This document shows positions 1 to 8,507 of a stretch of DNA of 64,000 nucleotides, one piece after another. Location: positions 248,001 to 312,000 of the forward strand of contig NC_019689.1 in NCBI RefSeq assembly GCF_000317025.1. Reading direction: 5' to 3'. The translations under genes were made by a program, and so were the position numbers. The notes beneath the pieces were generated by a model. It had not been told where the DNA came from. It searched no databases and saw only the letters and a list, made by a program, of their open reading frames with translations. Every line of letters starts with the position of its first letter. Position 1 is the stretch's first letter. This stretch comes from Pleurocapsa sp. PCC 7327 (GTDB lineage: Bacteria; Cyanobacteriota; Cyanobacteriia; Cyanobacteriales; Microcystaceae).

Positions 1-79
1 AACAGCAAAAGGCTTTAAATAGTAGTGTTTTTGTTATTTTTAGCAGTGCGAGCATCTTGCTCGCGTCTGGGATTTAGGA

Positions 80-961
80 TTAGGATATGCTGACATTCAT
101 AGCCGATTTGGCTTGAGCTAGTTCGCGAAGACGACGAATGCGCTCTTGTGTTGGGGGATGAGTTTGGAAAAGAGACTGCAAACCTTCAGCAGAAAGTGGG
201 TTGATAATCAGTAGAGGAGAAAAAGCAGGATTGCCATTCATAGGCACTTGGCGACCGACTAATTCCAGCTTTTCCAAGGCTCTGGCTAGCGCAATCGGAT
301 TCTCCGTGATTTCTGCTGACCCGCGATCGGCTGCAAACTCGCGGGTACGGGAGATAGCTAGCTGAATTAGCGTCGCTGATATCGGTGCGAGAATAATTAA
401 GAACAATATCCCTAAAGGATTTCCGTCTCGACGGTCATCTCTAGTGACTGGGCCATAAAGCGCCCCGAAACTGAGAATTCGTCCGACGAAAGTGATTGCC
501 CCAGCTAAAGTAGCTGCTACTGCTTGAGTAAGCGTGTCGCGGTTTTTAATATGTGTTAACTCGTGAGCAATTACGCCACTCAATTCTTCAGGGGAGAGAA
601 GTTGCAAAATTCCCTGAGTGACAGCAACTGCGGCGTGTTCCGGATCTCTTCCCGTGGCAAAAGCATTAGGGGTTTGAGTAGGAACGACAAACAAAGTTGG
701 CATGGGAAGCCCAGCTTTATTGGCTAAAGAAGCAACCAAGTCATAAAGTTCTGGCGCTTCCTGACGAGCCAAAGGTTGAGCGCGATAAGCCATTAAAACG
801 GCTTTGTCGGAATAGTACCAGGAACCAAAACTACTAATAGCTGCAAAAGCTAGACCCATGAATAGTCCTTGTTCGTTACCTGTTAAGTAATAACCAGCTA
901 ATACTAAAATTCCGCTTAGTAGTCCGAGTAAGGCAGTTGTTTTAAGTTGATTTACTAACAT
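80..961 (-). CDS. htpX: Membrane zinc metalloprotease HtpX (M48 family)
   Basis: This 293-residue protein matches the usual length of HtpX, a membrane-bound zinc endopeptidase that degrades damaged or misfolded membrane proteins. Two hydrophobic helices lie at residues 8-28 and 32-50. The catalytic HELTH motif (HExxH) is at residues 133-137, inside or next to a third hydrophobic stretch. The third zinc ligand is the Glu of EFAADR near residue 208, which follows a further hydrophobic segment at about 183-203. The active site should face the cytoplasm, as in other HtpX proteins. The gene stands alone; the next gene is on the same strand about 275 bp upstream. I see nothing odd in it. The M48 family call is firm; the HtpX name rests on the domain layout. 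Confidence 0.95.
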   Translation of the reverse strand: MLVNQLKTTALLGLLSGILVLAGYYLTGNEQGLFMGLAFAAISSFGSWYYSDKAVLMAYRAQPLARQEAPELYDLVASLANKAGLPMPTLFVVPTQTPNAFATGRDPEHAAVAVTQGILQLLSPEELSGVIAHELTHIKNRDTLTQAVAATLAGAITFVGRILSFGALYGPVTRDDRRDGNPLGILFLIILAPISATLIQLAISRTREFAADRGSAEITENPIALARALEKLELVGRQVPMNGNPAFSPLLIINPLSAEGLQSLFQTHPPTQERIRRLRELAQAKSAMNVSIS

Positions 962-1178
962 AGTTATCGAATCTTATTTATATACAGCGATGCTAAATAG
1001 ATTGCTGTAGCTCGGTTAAAAGTGAGAAAAACTTATACTTTCCTCTAGTTTAACTCGCTCGTTCGATTCTAAAAACTCTATCAAAAGGAAGACTCGCGAC
1101 CAAGATGGTCGCATTACTGAGTATTCTGGTCATTGAAACGGATTGAATATAATTGGGCGATCGCAGATTGATATAAAG

Positions 1179-1210
1179 CATAGGGGCGATGCTTTGCGAT
1201 CGCCCCTATG
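1179..1210 (-). terminator. Hairpin terminator of the repeat-rich protein gene
   Basis: A perfect 12-bp inverted repeat (CATAGGGGCGAT / ATCGCCCCTATG) with an 8-nt loop lies 27 bp past the stop codon at 1237. On the minus strand it is followed by CTTTATAT, a weak T-rich tail. Position and form fit a rho-independent terminator. The symmetric stem could also stop transcription arriving from the other side. Confidence 0.7.
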
Positions 1211-1236
1211 AGTGAGAATTAAATTTGAAACTACTT

Positions 1237-2325
1237 TCAGGGTAAAGTTCCCAAAGTTACGTTAACCGAGTCGGTGGAACCGTTAATCGGGTCGGTTGGT
1301 TGGCTGATTGGATCTTTCGGCTGACTAATTGGGTCAGTCGAACCTAAATTGCCAGAGATAGCATCAGCGACAGTCCGAGAAACAAAATCCTCAATAGAAT
1401 TGGTTATGTCATCGATAGTCTCCTGTGGAATCTCGACATCTGTAATAGCATTGACAAAATCGCGAATGGCATCGGCTAAAGGATCTTCTAGCTGAGCCAC
1501 CGCATCGATGCGAGCGCCACCAATGTCGGTTCCTGCCAGAGACTCGTTGCCTAACAGCGAGGCTAATTCTGGCGAGACTAGCAGATCGCTTCCAGCAATG
1601 GTGAGGTTCTCTCCGTCAAAGTTAGCCGTCTCCGGGTCACCCAGGTCGAACAGAATCTCATCGGTGTCAAGGGTATCAGCGATAAAGAAACCGCTAGCAG
1701 TATCGGTATCCCGACTGGGGTCGAAGCCAATCGAGAAATCGCCGACCGTCCCCAATCCCTCAAAGGTCAGAGAGCCAGAGTGTTCGATGGTTCCATCGAC
1801 GGGAGTAAAACCATTTTCTTGGGTAAAGGTAAAGTCAGTCTTTGGCGTAATCTCAAAACCAACTGCTGGTGCGCCTTCGGGAAAGCTTTCAGTGTTGGGT
1901 TCTGCGGCATCGGTTTGCGTTAGTTTAAGGTTGGCATCGGCGAGGACGCTCTCGTCGAGAAATACGCTCGTCAATCCAGATTCTACTTCAAAAACCTCTT
2001 GCTCAGTTCCTTGTGGCGGAGTCATTTCGCCCGGCGGCGTGGTTCCATCGGACGGAGGAGTTCCGCCTGGTGGCGTGGTAGCTTCTGGTGGAGTCATTTC
2101 GCCCGGCGGCGTGGTTCCATCGGACGGAGGAGTTCCGCTTGGTGGCATGGTAGCTTCTGGTGGAGCCATTTCGCCCGGCGGCGTGGTTCCATCGGATGGG
2201 GGGGTTCCTTCTGATGGAGGTTGGACTGAAGTGTCAGTTGATGAATCGATTCTACTTCTATCCCTATTCTCAACGCTAGTACGATCGACCTCAAAGCTTG
2301 GTTTAGCACTCGATCCGTCTGGCAT
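1237..2325 (-). CDS. Acidic protein with Pro-rich tandem repeats and HtaA-like region
   Basis: The 362-residue product has an unusual build. After a short polar N-terminus, residues of about 37-108 are 24-residue repeats rich in Pro, Gly, Thr and Glu (core PPSDGTTPPGEM). An acidic beta-rich domain follows. Its pattern (IEHSGSLTFEG, SGFFIADTL, LLVSPELASLLGN) resembles HtaA-type domains known from cell-surface proteins; that is a resemblance by eye only. The C-terminal tail is rich in Asp, Pro and Gln, with a short repeat around DPISQP. There is no signal peptide or membrane segment, so its location is unclear. The ATG is preceded by a strong ribosome site (AAAGGAGGT). The AraC regulator gene lies just upstream on the same strand. 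Function unknown. Confidence 0.75.
   Translation of the reverse strand: MPDGSSAKPSFEVDRTSVENRDRSRIDSSTDTSVQPPSEGTPPSDGTTPPGEMAPPEATMPPSGTPPSDGTTPPGEMTPPEATTPPGGTPPSDGTTPPGEMTPPQGTEQEVFEVESGLTSVFLDESVLADANLKLTQTDAAEPNTESFPEGAPAVGFEITPKTDFTFTQENGFTPVDGTIEHSGSLTFEGLGTVGDFSIGFDPSRDTDTASGFFIADTLDTDEILFDLGDPETANFDGENLTIAGSDLLVSPELASLLGNESLAGTDIGGARIDAVAQLEDPLADAIRDFVNAITDVEIPQETIDDITNSIEDFVSRTVADAISGNLGSTDPISQPKDPISQPTDPINGSTDSVNVTLGTLP
2021..2210. repeat. 72-bp tandem repeats inside the Pro-rich protein gene
   Basis: Two full 72-bp copies (2021-2092 and 2093-2164) and a partial third (from 2165) encode the 24-residue PPSDGTTPPGEM-type repeats. Copies differ at only a few bases, for example cctggtggcgtgg against cttggtggcatgg, so the expansion is recent and the number of copies probably varies between strains. 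Confidence 0.85.
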
Positions 2326-2476
2326 GTCTCTACCTCCTTTGAGTTTATCTACTGATTTTGTAACTTAAGTAACTATAGAGGGATAATGTAAAAGCTGTCT
2401 TTCTGATTCTTGCGCTTTTCTTCGGAAAATTGCTGTTGTTTGAAGCGTCAGAAAGGGAAAAAAGGATAGATTGCTT

Positions 2477-3376
2477 TTACAGAGCAGTGCGGTATTGTTT
2501 TGGCGTGACGCCAGTATGGCGCTTGAAAAGCGTAGCGAAGTGACTGGGGCTTTGATAGCCTATCTCCAGCGCTACTTCGGCGACAGAAAGGTCGGTTTCT
2601 CGGAGTAAACGCCGCGCTGCTTCTAAGCGCTGTCGCATGAGAAACTGATGCGGACTCTCTCCAATTGACCGCTTGAATAGGCGGCAGAAATGATAGGCGC
2701 TCATTTGGGCGACTGATGCTAAGTCCTCAAGGCGAATTTCTCGATCGAGGTGCGATCGCACGTATTCTAGAACGCGCCGCAGTCTTGATTCTGGCATGCG
2801 ATCGCGATTTTCGCCCAAGCAATCTTTCTCGACATCGCGACGGCTATAGTGGCGGAACAAGTGTGCTGCTAGCATTGCGGCAGCTGTCTCGCCGTAGAGT
2901 TTTGAACCGGAGTGCTGCGTTTCTATTTCATGCTTAAGAGACAAAGCAATCTGTTGTATGAGCGGATCTTGTACCCCAAACTTATCGATGAAAGTAATGC
3001 GCTCCGTTTCAATCGAGCGATTGAGCGTGCGTTCGACAAAAACGCGATCGAGTTCGAGAACGAGAATCTCGGTAGATTGATACCAGCAGGCTTGAGACGC
3101 AACTCCGCTAGGATCGATACAAATGTCGCCAGGAACGAGCTGTCCGCTATTGCGTTTACCTTCTCTCCACCAATCTACTTTAATGGCATCACCGAGGTGA
3201 AGTGTAACATTGTGAGTTACAGGAATTAGCTCCAGCTTTTCCATTGGAGGTAGTTGGAAATGAGCTACTTGTAACACGTCTTGCCAAGTTGCTTGCAATT
3301 TTAATTGGGATGCGGTTGAACTCGAAAAACTCCGACTGCTCTGAATATCCTTAACTATCAAACTTTTCTGCGACAT
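2477..3376 (-). CDS. AraC-family transcriptional regulator
   Basis: This 299-residue protein carries a typical C-terminal AraC/XylS double helix-turn-helix domain from about residue 195. The first helix-turn-helix is around LEDLASVAQMSAYHFCRLFK and the second around VAEVALEIGYQSPSHFATLF, ending with the family signature GVTPKQYR. The N-terminal 180 residues would be the effector-sensing or dimerisation part; I cannot assign a ligand. It is transcribed in the same direction as the repeat-rich protein gene 151 bp downstream, which is a possible target by position alone. No operator was identified. Confidence 0.9.
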   Translation of the reverse strand: MSQKSLIVKDIQSSRSFSSSTASQLKLQATWQDVLQVAHFQLPPMEKLELIPVTHNVTLHLGDAIKVDWWREGKRNSGQLVPGDICIDPSGVASQACWYQSTEILVLELDRVFVERTLNRSIETERITFIDKFGVQDPLIQQIALSLKHEIETQHSGSKLYGETAAAMLAAHLFRHYSRRDVEKDCLGENRDRMPESRLRRVLEYVRSHLDREIRLEDLASVAQMSAYHFCRLFKRSIGESPHQFLMRQRLEAARRLLRETDLSVAEVALEIGYQSPSHFATLFKRHTGVTPKQYRTAL

Positions 3377-3667
3377 TGTCTCGACCTACACGAATCTTTA
3401 AAATCGCCAGCCACTGATAGAATTCTTGTTGGCTTCTTCATATTACTAAAGTAAAAAAAGATTCCGTTTATGAGGTAAGCTCGACGACACCCAGGCATAG
3501 ATAGCTAGTTTTGTAAAACTCTTGGAAGCAATTTTTAAAGCTTATGTAAAATTTCTTTCTTTCAGTGAAACTGACTAGACGATCAGTATTTTTATTGGCT
3601 ATAAATAAAGGAAATATACAAGAAAACTATATAGACTTTCTCTATCTATGTTGCAGACTTATCAAAG

Positions 3668-4222
3668 ATGAAACCTCAGACAGAAAATCTCCCCCAAACT
3701 TATCAAAACATAATGGAATTGCTCGTTCGAGAAGAGCTAGAAAAACAGCTAAAGCAATGTCCTGAAACTCTCGCTCAATATATTAATACAGTAGAAGTTG
3801 CTACCTACGCGCTCAATCGTTTGCCCGCGCTATATGCCTCTTGTGAAAAAGGCAAAAATATGCAAAAGCTATTGGCACAAAAACAGTATAGGGAAGAGAT
3901 TAAAAAAGCCGTGCGCCAAGGATTAGCGGCTATCCAACGCGATCCTTTGAGAATCTCGGCGCCGCTAATTTCAAAAAATGACGAACAATATCACGCTGCC
4001 AATACCGCCCTCAAAAATTTGCAAAGCTTATTGGAAAAGGCAAATTTGTTAGATTATCAGGAACTAACCTGGAACAATCTCGTAAATGTTGTCTGCCACG
4101 CTTTAGCTAAAACCGCTTGGACTGGAGTAGCACCCCAGACATGCTATCGAGTGTCCCAAGATGCTAGCGACGAAGACCCAACTCAAGTAGCTGATTGGAC
4201 GGATAGTCGTTATCTTCGCTAA
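3668..4222 (+). CDS. ComFB-family protein (late competence development ComFB)
   Basis: The protein of 184 residues has the ComFB signature near its start: NIMELLVREELEKQL, then YINTVEVATYALNRLPALYA, then a conserved SCEKG. The family is widespread in cyanobacteria. Some members have been reported to bind cyclic di-nucleotides and to influence motility or competence; for this copy that is only family knowledge. After the ComFB core (about 15-90) comes a polar helical C-terminal half that is less conserved. No membrane segment or signal is seen. Its 3' end lies 18 bp from the duplicated FkbM fragment that forms the left border of the metal island. Confidence 0.85.
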   Translation: MKPQTENLPQTYQNIMELLVREELEKQLKQCPETLAQYINTVEVATYALNRLPALYASCEKGKNMQKLLAQKQYREEIKKAVRQGLAAIQRDPLRISAPLISKNDEQYHAANTALKNLQSLLEKANLLDYQELTWNNLVNVVCHALAKTAWTGVAPQTCYRVSQDASDEDPTQVADWTDSRYLR

Positions 4223-4240
4223 AAAGAGTTTTCATCGGTT

Positions 4241-4394
4241 CCATGGTTGCGTAGGCATGACTTTCTCTGAATTTTCCACTTTCCTGCACAAAAACAACAT
4301 CGTTTTGTCCGAGAGCGTTGTCGAGAGGGCAGTTCCATCCCAGAATAATGTCGTATGCGACAAAGCCGCGTTCCTTCATATAGAGTACGACATC
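4241..4394 (-). pseudogene. Truncated 3' fragment of an FkbM methyltransferase gene
   Basis: These 154 bp match 10563-10716, the end of the intact FkbM gene, with 7 mismatches by eye. In the minus-strand frame they encode the C-terminal piece from DVVLYMKERGF to SHAYATM. The stop of the intact copy is missing here, so the frame reads on into sequence antisense to the ComFB gene. The rest of the methyltransferase is absent upstream. It is a duplication remnant, not a gene, and forms the left member of a direct repeat around the metal island. Confidence 0.9.
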
Positions 4395-4963
4395 GCCGTT
4401 GAGTAGCAATGGAGCGAAATCGTCCGCTAAGGCTGAAAGCTAGACTGAAAGAAAAGCGCGAGGGATGAACGAGATCTGAGAAAAAAATAGTAGCTAGTCT
4501 TAAATATCAAGCTATGCCTAAACAAGTCAGACTACAAGCTTATCTCTTTAGGATTACCAATAAGAGCAACGAAGATTCCTTATCTTACTTGTCTGGTAAG
4601 CTTTAGCATAGCTCGAAGAGTAGCGCAGGTGAAGAACTGCGCTACCTTCTAAAAACTAACGGCGTAAATTGTAATTCTGCTCTAGTTCTCCAATCCAATT
4701 AGGATGAGCAAAATCAAAAAGACACAAACAAAATTGTTTTAGAAGCTTCATATCTCCACTCAATGTAACAATTTTTATTTAGATCGGGTACATAACTTAA
4801 ATATCGCACCCTCGTAGGGGCAAGTTTCTGCTCACAGTAGGTAAATCCTTTTTGGCTTCAGCATTGACGAAATACGTACTGCAACCCTACTGTTATGGCT
4901 GTACTGCGGGATGTGGTTCTAGTTGTGGTGGCAGTTTGGTTTAAAGTTAGGAATTGCGAACTC
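4395..4963. other. Gene-free stretch left of the metal island
   Basis: About 570 bp without a convincing gene. It contains one hairpin at 4616-4649 (GTAGCGCA / TGCGCTAC core at 4620-4645, with a GAAG/CTTC extension across a single bulged base) followed by TAAAAAC. No MerR-type regulator or recognisable mer operator was found here, although this would be its expected place. Confidence 0.5.
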
Positions 4964-5704
4964 GTGACTTTAGAGGAAACAGTAACTGAGAGAATTTCAA
5001 TTATCATTCCGGTTCTCAATGAAGTGGGAACGATTGAAAAAGTGCTTGCCAGTACTCAACCAAGTACGAAGATAGAAGTAATTGTTGTAGATGGCGGTTC
5101 GGTTGACGGCACGCTTGAATTAGTTCAGTCGTTGGGCGTTAAAGTGCTGTCCTCCCCTACTGGTCGCGCTTGTCAAATGAATGCGGGTGCTTCGGCAGCA
5201 ACGGGCAAAATTCTGCTGTTTCTCCATGCCGATACTCTTTTACCGTCTGGATTTGATACACTGGTTCGCGCTGCGCTGAAGCCACCGAAGCAGGGATGCA
5301 GAAAAGCCCCTGTAGCAGGGGCATTTGCCTTACAAATTGATGCGCCTTTGAGGAGTTTGCGGTTAATCGAATGGGGAGTTAATTGGCGATCGCGCTTTTT
5401 GCAAATGCCCTACGGCGACCAAGCTATCTTTCTCAAAGCAGAGACATTTGATCAAATCGGTGGCTTTGCACAGTTGCCAATTATGGAAGATTTTGAACTG
5501 GTGCGTCGGTTAAAACGCTTGGGGCATATTACTATTATTCCCGTGCCAGTCTTAACGTCAGCCCGTCGATGGCTCAAGAAAGGAATTTTCCAAACGACAC
5601 TCATTAATCAGATTGTTATCCTTGCTTACTTACTAGGGGTTTCGCCCAAACAAATAGTTGGCTGGTATCGCCATCAGCCAAAATCGACTTTCAGGAAGAA
5701 TTAG
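4964..5704 (+). CDS. TIGR04283-type family 2 glycosyltransferase
   Basis: A small GT2 glycosyltransferase of about 246 residues. The N-terminal nucleotide-sugar fold is clear: ISIIIPVLNEVGTIEKVL, then VIVVDGGSVDGTLEL with the DG/DGT binding residues, LFLHADTLLP as the metal-binding region, and PIMEDFELVRRLKRLG as the acceptor-side ED motif. It matches the family often called 'transferase 2, rSAM/selenodomain-associated', commonly found next to TVP38/DedA-like proteins, as here. I prefer the GTG at 4964, which gives the usual short N-terminus before ISIIIPV; an ATG at 4895 would add 23 atypical hydrophobic residues. It is the first gene of the plus-strand metal island. Acceptor unknown. Confidence 0.85.
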   Translation: MTLEETVTERISIIIPVLNEVGTIEKVLASTQPSTKIEVIVVDGGSVDGTLELVQSLGVKVLSSPTGRACQMNAGASAATGKILLFLHADTLLPSGFDTLVRAALKPPKQGCRKAPVAGAFALQIDAPLRSLRLIEWGVNWRSRFLQMPYGDQAIFLKAETFDQIGGFAQLPIMEDFELVRRLKRLGHITIIPVPVLTSARRWLKKGIFQTTLINQIVILAYLLGVSPKQIVGWYRHQPKSTFRKN

Positions 5705-5854
5705 TAAATCCTTTTTGAGATCGGCTTCGTATCACTCTATGAAAACCTCGATCGATAAGCTTGTCAAAAGCGCGATCGCCGTTCATTAATTCAGGTTAAA
5801 AGTCTCGGTTTCATCGGCGCGATCGCATTCATCGCTATCTACAACCTAGCAACA

Positions 5855-6379
5855 TTGCTTTTCGTACCCGGTTCTATCCTGACGATGAAAGGGGGTTGTT
5901 TGTTCGGCGTTTTTTGGGGTTCAGTTTGTGTTTTAATTGCTGCCACCCTTGGCGCGATCTGGGCTTTTTTACTCGGACGTTACTTATCGCGAGATTGGAT
6001 TTGCCGAAAAATTGGCAAAAATCCTAAATTCCAGGCAATCGATCGCGCTGTTGGCCAAGAGGGATGGAAAATTGTTTTGCTAACTCGTCTTTCTCCTATT
6101 TTTCCCTTTAACCTCTTAAACTACGCCTTTGGAGTTACAGGAGTTTCCCTCAAAGACTATATTTTAGGTTTTCTCGGTATGATTCCCGGTACGGTAATGT
6201 ACGTTTACATTGGCTCTCTTGCTAGCGACCTTGCCGCGATTGATATGTCCAATCCTCCCACGACAACTGAGACTCAAATCCTACAGTGGGGAATCCAAAT
6301 CATTGGCGCGATCGCTACAATCGCCGTAATGGTATACACGACGCGCCTTGCCAAAAAAGCTTTAGATCGAAGCCTTTAG
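5855..6379 (+). CDS. TVP38/TMEM64 (DedA-like) membrane protein, first copy, damaged 5' end
   Basis: A SNARE-associated/TVP38-type membrane protein. The hallmark segments are present: FVPGSILTMKGGCLFG, then a glycine-rich helix ending LLGRYLSRDW, then LLTRLSPIFPFNLLNYAFGVTG, and YVYIGSLA. It is a close paralogue of the next gene. A TTG at 5855 opens the annotated frame, but the same frame continues upstream to 5759 with no ATG and encodes a proper first membrane helix (GAIAFIAIYNLATLLF). A plausible ATG at 5739 starts in another frame and hits TAA at 5787. The true start is therefore uncertain and a frameshift near 5780-5800 is likely. The protein may be non-functional or translated from a weak start. 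Confidence 0.7.
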   Translation: MLFVPGSILTMKGGCLFGVFWGSVCVLIAATLGAIWAFLLGRYLSRDWICRKIGKNPKFQAIDRAVGQEGWKIVLLTRLSPIFPFNLLNYAFGVTGVSLKDYILGFLGMIPGTVMYVYIGSLASDLAAIDMSNPPTTTETQILQWGIQIIGAIATIAVMVYTTRLAKKALDRSL

Positions 6380-6395
6380 GATCGAGAAATCGCTC

Positions 6396-7211
6396 ATGCT
6401 ATCACTAAAAATCGCAAAAACTATGAAAACTATTGGTGCCAGAAACCGATCGCAGTTTTTCCAACTGGCTATTTTAATGGTAGCTACCTTTGGCATTACT
6501 TTTCTCTTTGCTACTCACCCAGCTTTTGCCCAAGAATCGGTTAAGGTCGTCGGATTCAATCCTCAAGAATGGTTGCGAAATGCCTTACAGTGGATCGACA
6601 GTCTCAGTACGGTTGGCGCGATCGCGTTTATTCTCCTCTACATTATCGCTACTGTCGCTTTTTTACCTGGGTCAATTCTCACTCTCGGTGCAGGTGTAGT
6701 CTTTGGCGTAGTTTGGGGAGCGCTTTATGTCTTCATTGGTGCTACTTTAGGAGCTACTGCCGCTTTCTTAGTCGGACGCTATCTAGTTAGGGGATGGGTC
6801 GCCAAGAAAATTGAAGGGAACAAGAAATTTCGAGCGATTGACCAGGGCGTTGGCAGAGAAGGACTCAAAATTGTTCTTCTGACGCGATTATCTCCGATAT
6901 TTCCTTTCAATTTATTGAACTACGCTTATGGAGTCACTGGAGTTTCTCTCAAGGACTACATTATCGGTTCGGTGGGAGTGATACCTGGAACGATTATGTA
7001 CGTATATATTGGTTCTCTGGCTGGTAATCTTGCCACGATTGGCACTGAAGCTCAACCTGCTAACCCTGCCGTACAATGGACGATTCGGATCGTTGGTTTC
7101 ATCGCTACAGTGGCTGTCACCCTTTATGTGACTAAAGTGGCTCGCAAGGCTTTGGAAGAAGAAGTTTTAGAGCCTAAGAACGAGCGAAATGAGAGATTCG
7201 ACCTCAATTAG
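6396..7211 (+). CDS. TVP38/TMEM64 (DedA-like) membrane protein, second copy
   Basis: This intact paralogue of the preceding gene has 271 residues. It begins with a hydrophobic segment ending HPAFAQE, which looks like a signal peptide with an AxA site, followed by a short extracytoplasmic linker. The TVP38 core then starts at about GAIAFILLYIIATVAF and includes FLPGSILTLGAGVVFG, GRYLVRGW, LLTRLSPIFPFNLLNYAYGVTG and YVYIGSLAG, with a last helix before a charged tail. Family members are thought to move lipids or small solutes across membranes, and genes of this type are often found beside mercuric-reductase-like genes. The gene starts 16 bp after the previous stop and 21 bp before merF, so it is probably in one operon. 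Confidence 0.88.
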   Translation: MLSLKIAKTMKTIGARNRSQFFQLAILMVATFGITFLFATHPAFAQESVKVVGFNPQEWLRNALQWIDSLSTVGAIAFILLYIIATVAFLPGSILTLGAGVVFGVVWGALYVFIGATLGATAAFLVGRYLVRGWVAKKIEGNKKFRAIDQGVGREGLKIVLLTRLSPIFPFNLLNYAYGVTGVSLKDYIIGSVGVIPGTIMYVYIGSLAGNLATIGTEAQPANPAVQWTIRIVGFIATVAVTLYVTKVARKALEEEVLEPKNERNERFDLN

Positions 7212-7232
7212 TTAATCAAAGATATTTATCCT

Positions 7233-7457
7233 ATGAAACCTAAAAACGCACTGATTGCTAGTTTGACAGGAACAGTGATTGTAGCTTTGTGTTGCTTCAC
7301 ACCTATTTTGGTTATTTTACTAGAAGTAGTGGGCTTAAGTGCTGTCGTAGGTTATCTCGATTATGTTCTCTTGCCAGCATTAGGAATATTAGTTGCACTG
7401 ACCGTACTTTTCTATTTTCGCTACCGCAAATCAAATCGCCAAGATTGTTGTAAATAA
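7233..7457 (+). CDS. merF: Mercury transport protein MerF
   Basis: A 74-residue protein with two membrane helices and the two vicinal cysteine pairs of MerF. Cys20-Cys21 lie in the first helix (VALCCFTPILVILL) and Cys72-Cys73 at the C-terminal end (QDCCK). The segment VVGLSAVVGYLDYVLLPAL is very close to MerF from mercury-resistance operons. MerF brings Hg(II) across the inner membrane by cysteine relay and hands it to a cytoplasmic acceptor. Here the next gene encodes a cysteine-rich chaperone and a MerA-like flavoprotein follows, which fits that role. No periplasmic MerP or MerT is present nearby. Confidence 0.92.
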   Translation: MKPKNALIASLTGTVIVALCCFTPILVILLEVVGLSAVVGYLDYVLLPALGILVALTVLFYFRYRKSNRQDCCK

Positions 7458-7467
7458 GAAGAAAAAT

Positions 7468-7917
7468 ATGTCTGAAGAATGTTGCTCTCAAACTCAAAAG
7501 TCCTTAAAAGCAAACTGTCCAGTCAATGGGAATAAAGGCAAGCGAGTTCCAACCATTACCCTGAAAAGTCTGCTAAAACCAAGGGCATTAGAAACCTTAA
7601 ATTCTGAATCTAATTACTTTTTCTGCGACTCGATGGATTGTTCGGTAGTGTATTTCAACCAACAGGATCAAACTTTTCTCACCGATGAAATAAAAGTGCC
7701 TGTCTACCAAAAAGATAAAAGTTTGCAAGTTCCTGTTTGTTATTGTTTTGATTGGACAAGAAACCGAATACTCCAAGAAATTCAACAGACCAACCATAGC
7801 ACGGCTGAATCTTCAATCCGCACTCATATTCAAGCTGGACGTTGTGGTTGTGAAGTCAATAATCCCCAAGGTAGCTGTTGTTTAGCCAATGTCCGTAAAG
7901 AAGTGAGAGATAAATGA
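7468..7917 (+). CDS. CopZ-type cysteine-rich metallochaperone
   Basis: This 149-residue soluble protein is rich in cysteines. The pattern is that of the N-terminal zinc/[2Fe-2S]-binding domain of archaeal-type CopZ: Cys53 and Cys58 (FFCDSMDCSVVYF), Cys91 and Cys93 (VCYCFDWT), Cys126 and Cys128 (GRCGCEVNNP), and Cys137-Cys138 (GSCCLANV). Further cysteines lie at 5, 6 and 17. CopZ proteins pass a soft metal to its target; here the likely cargo is Hg or Cu, by neighbours only. There is no classic HMA (GMxCxxC) domain. The stop codon overlaps the next ATG by four bases (ATGA), so translation is probably coupled. Confidence 0.85.
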   Translation: MSEECCSQTQKSLKANCPVNGNKGKRVPTITLKSLLKPRALETLNSESNYFFCDSMDCSVVYFNQQDQTFLTDEIKVPVYQKDKSLQVPVCYCFDWTRNRILQEIQQTNHSTAESSIRTHIQAGRCGCEVNNPQGSCCLANVRKEVRDK

Positions 7918-8481
7918 TGACAACAAATACAAAAATGACTGCTAAATTAATGACGGGTACTCAAGTCTCCGAACTTGAGGTAAAAACCCTTGATGGCAAG
8001 CTTTGGCAACTCTCCCAACAGAAACCCCAAAATTTAATAATGGTTGTTTTTTATCGAGGATGGTTTTGCCCGATTTGTCAAACCTATGATTTGTCAAACC
8101 TATATAGAAGACCTCGACAATAATCTGAAGGATTTTGCCAAGCTGGGGGTTGAAGTTATCGCCCTAAGTGGAGATAGTCAAGAAAAAGCCCAACAATCAA
8201 AAGATAACTGGAGCATTCAACAGCTTACGATTGGCTATGAAGTTAGTATTGACTTAATGCGTCGCTGGGGGCTTTATATTTCCCAAGGTGCCTTTGAGAA
8301 TGAACCCCCTTTATTTTGCGAACCTGGTCTTTTCTTAGTTAAACCTGATGGCACACTTTATTATGCGGCTATCAATAGCACTCCCTTCGGTCGTCCGCAG
8401 ATACCGGAGATTTTATGGGCGATCGAGTTTGTGTTGGAAAAAAATATCCCATACGGGGAAGAGAGTAGGTCATTCCATTAG
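7914..8481 (+). pseudogene. AhpC/TSA-type peroxiredoxin-like gene, frameshifted by a 16-bp duplication
   Basis: The gene would encode a thioredoxin-fold redoxin of about 183 residues with the active site GWFCPICQTY (CxxC) and the motif VIALSGDSQEKA. The frame is broken. The 16 bases GATTTGTCAAACCTAT occur twice in direct tandem (8072-8087 and 8088-8103). Because 16 is not a multiple of three, the first frame ends soon after at 8123 and the rest lies in the next frame to 8481. Removing one copy restores CPICQTYIEDLDN and a full protein. As it stands, only a 69-residue fragment with the CxxC site would be made. The mutation looks recent because the two copies are identical. Slippage back to a functional form is possible. 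Confidence 0.9.
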
Positions 8482-8507
8482 GGATTTTCCATGTTCTCAA
8501 GGAGTTA

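Noticed and set aside
48-64. Hairpin GCGAGCA-TCT-TGCTCGC as the htpX terminator
   Set aside because: The stem is short and the following minus-strand sequence is A-rich, not T-rich.
1508-2368. 286-codon plus-strand frame opposite the Pro-rich repeat gene
   Set aside because: It is the antisense shadow of the repeats; the minus-strand gene has a strong ribosome site and terminator.
4164-4409. 81-codon minus-strand open frame as a gene
   Set aside because: Only 4241-4394 has homology, to the end of the FkbM gene; the remainder is antisense to the ComFB gene. It is a relic.
4616-4649. Hairpin as a mer operator
   Set aside because: It has no likeness to MerR dyads and there is no merR gene beside it; it is mentioned only as a possible terminator.
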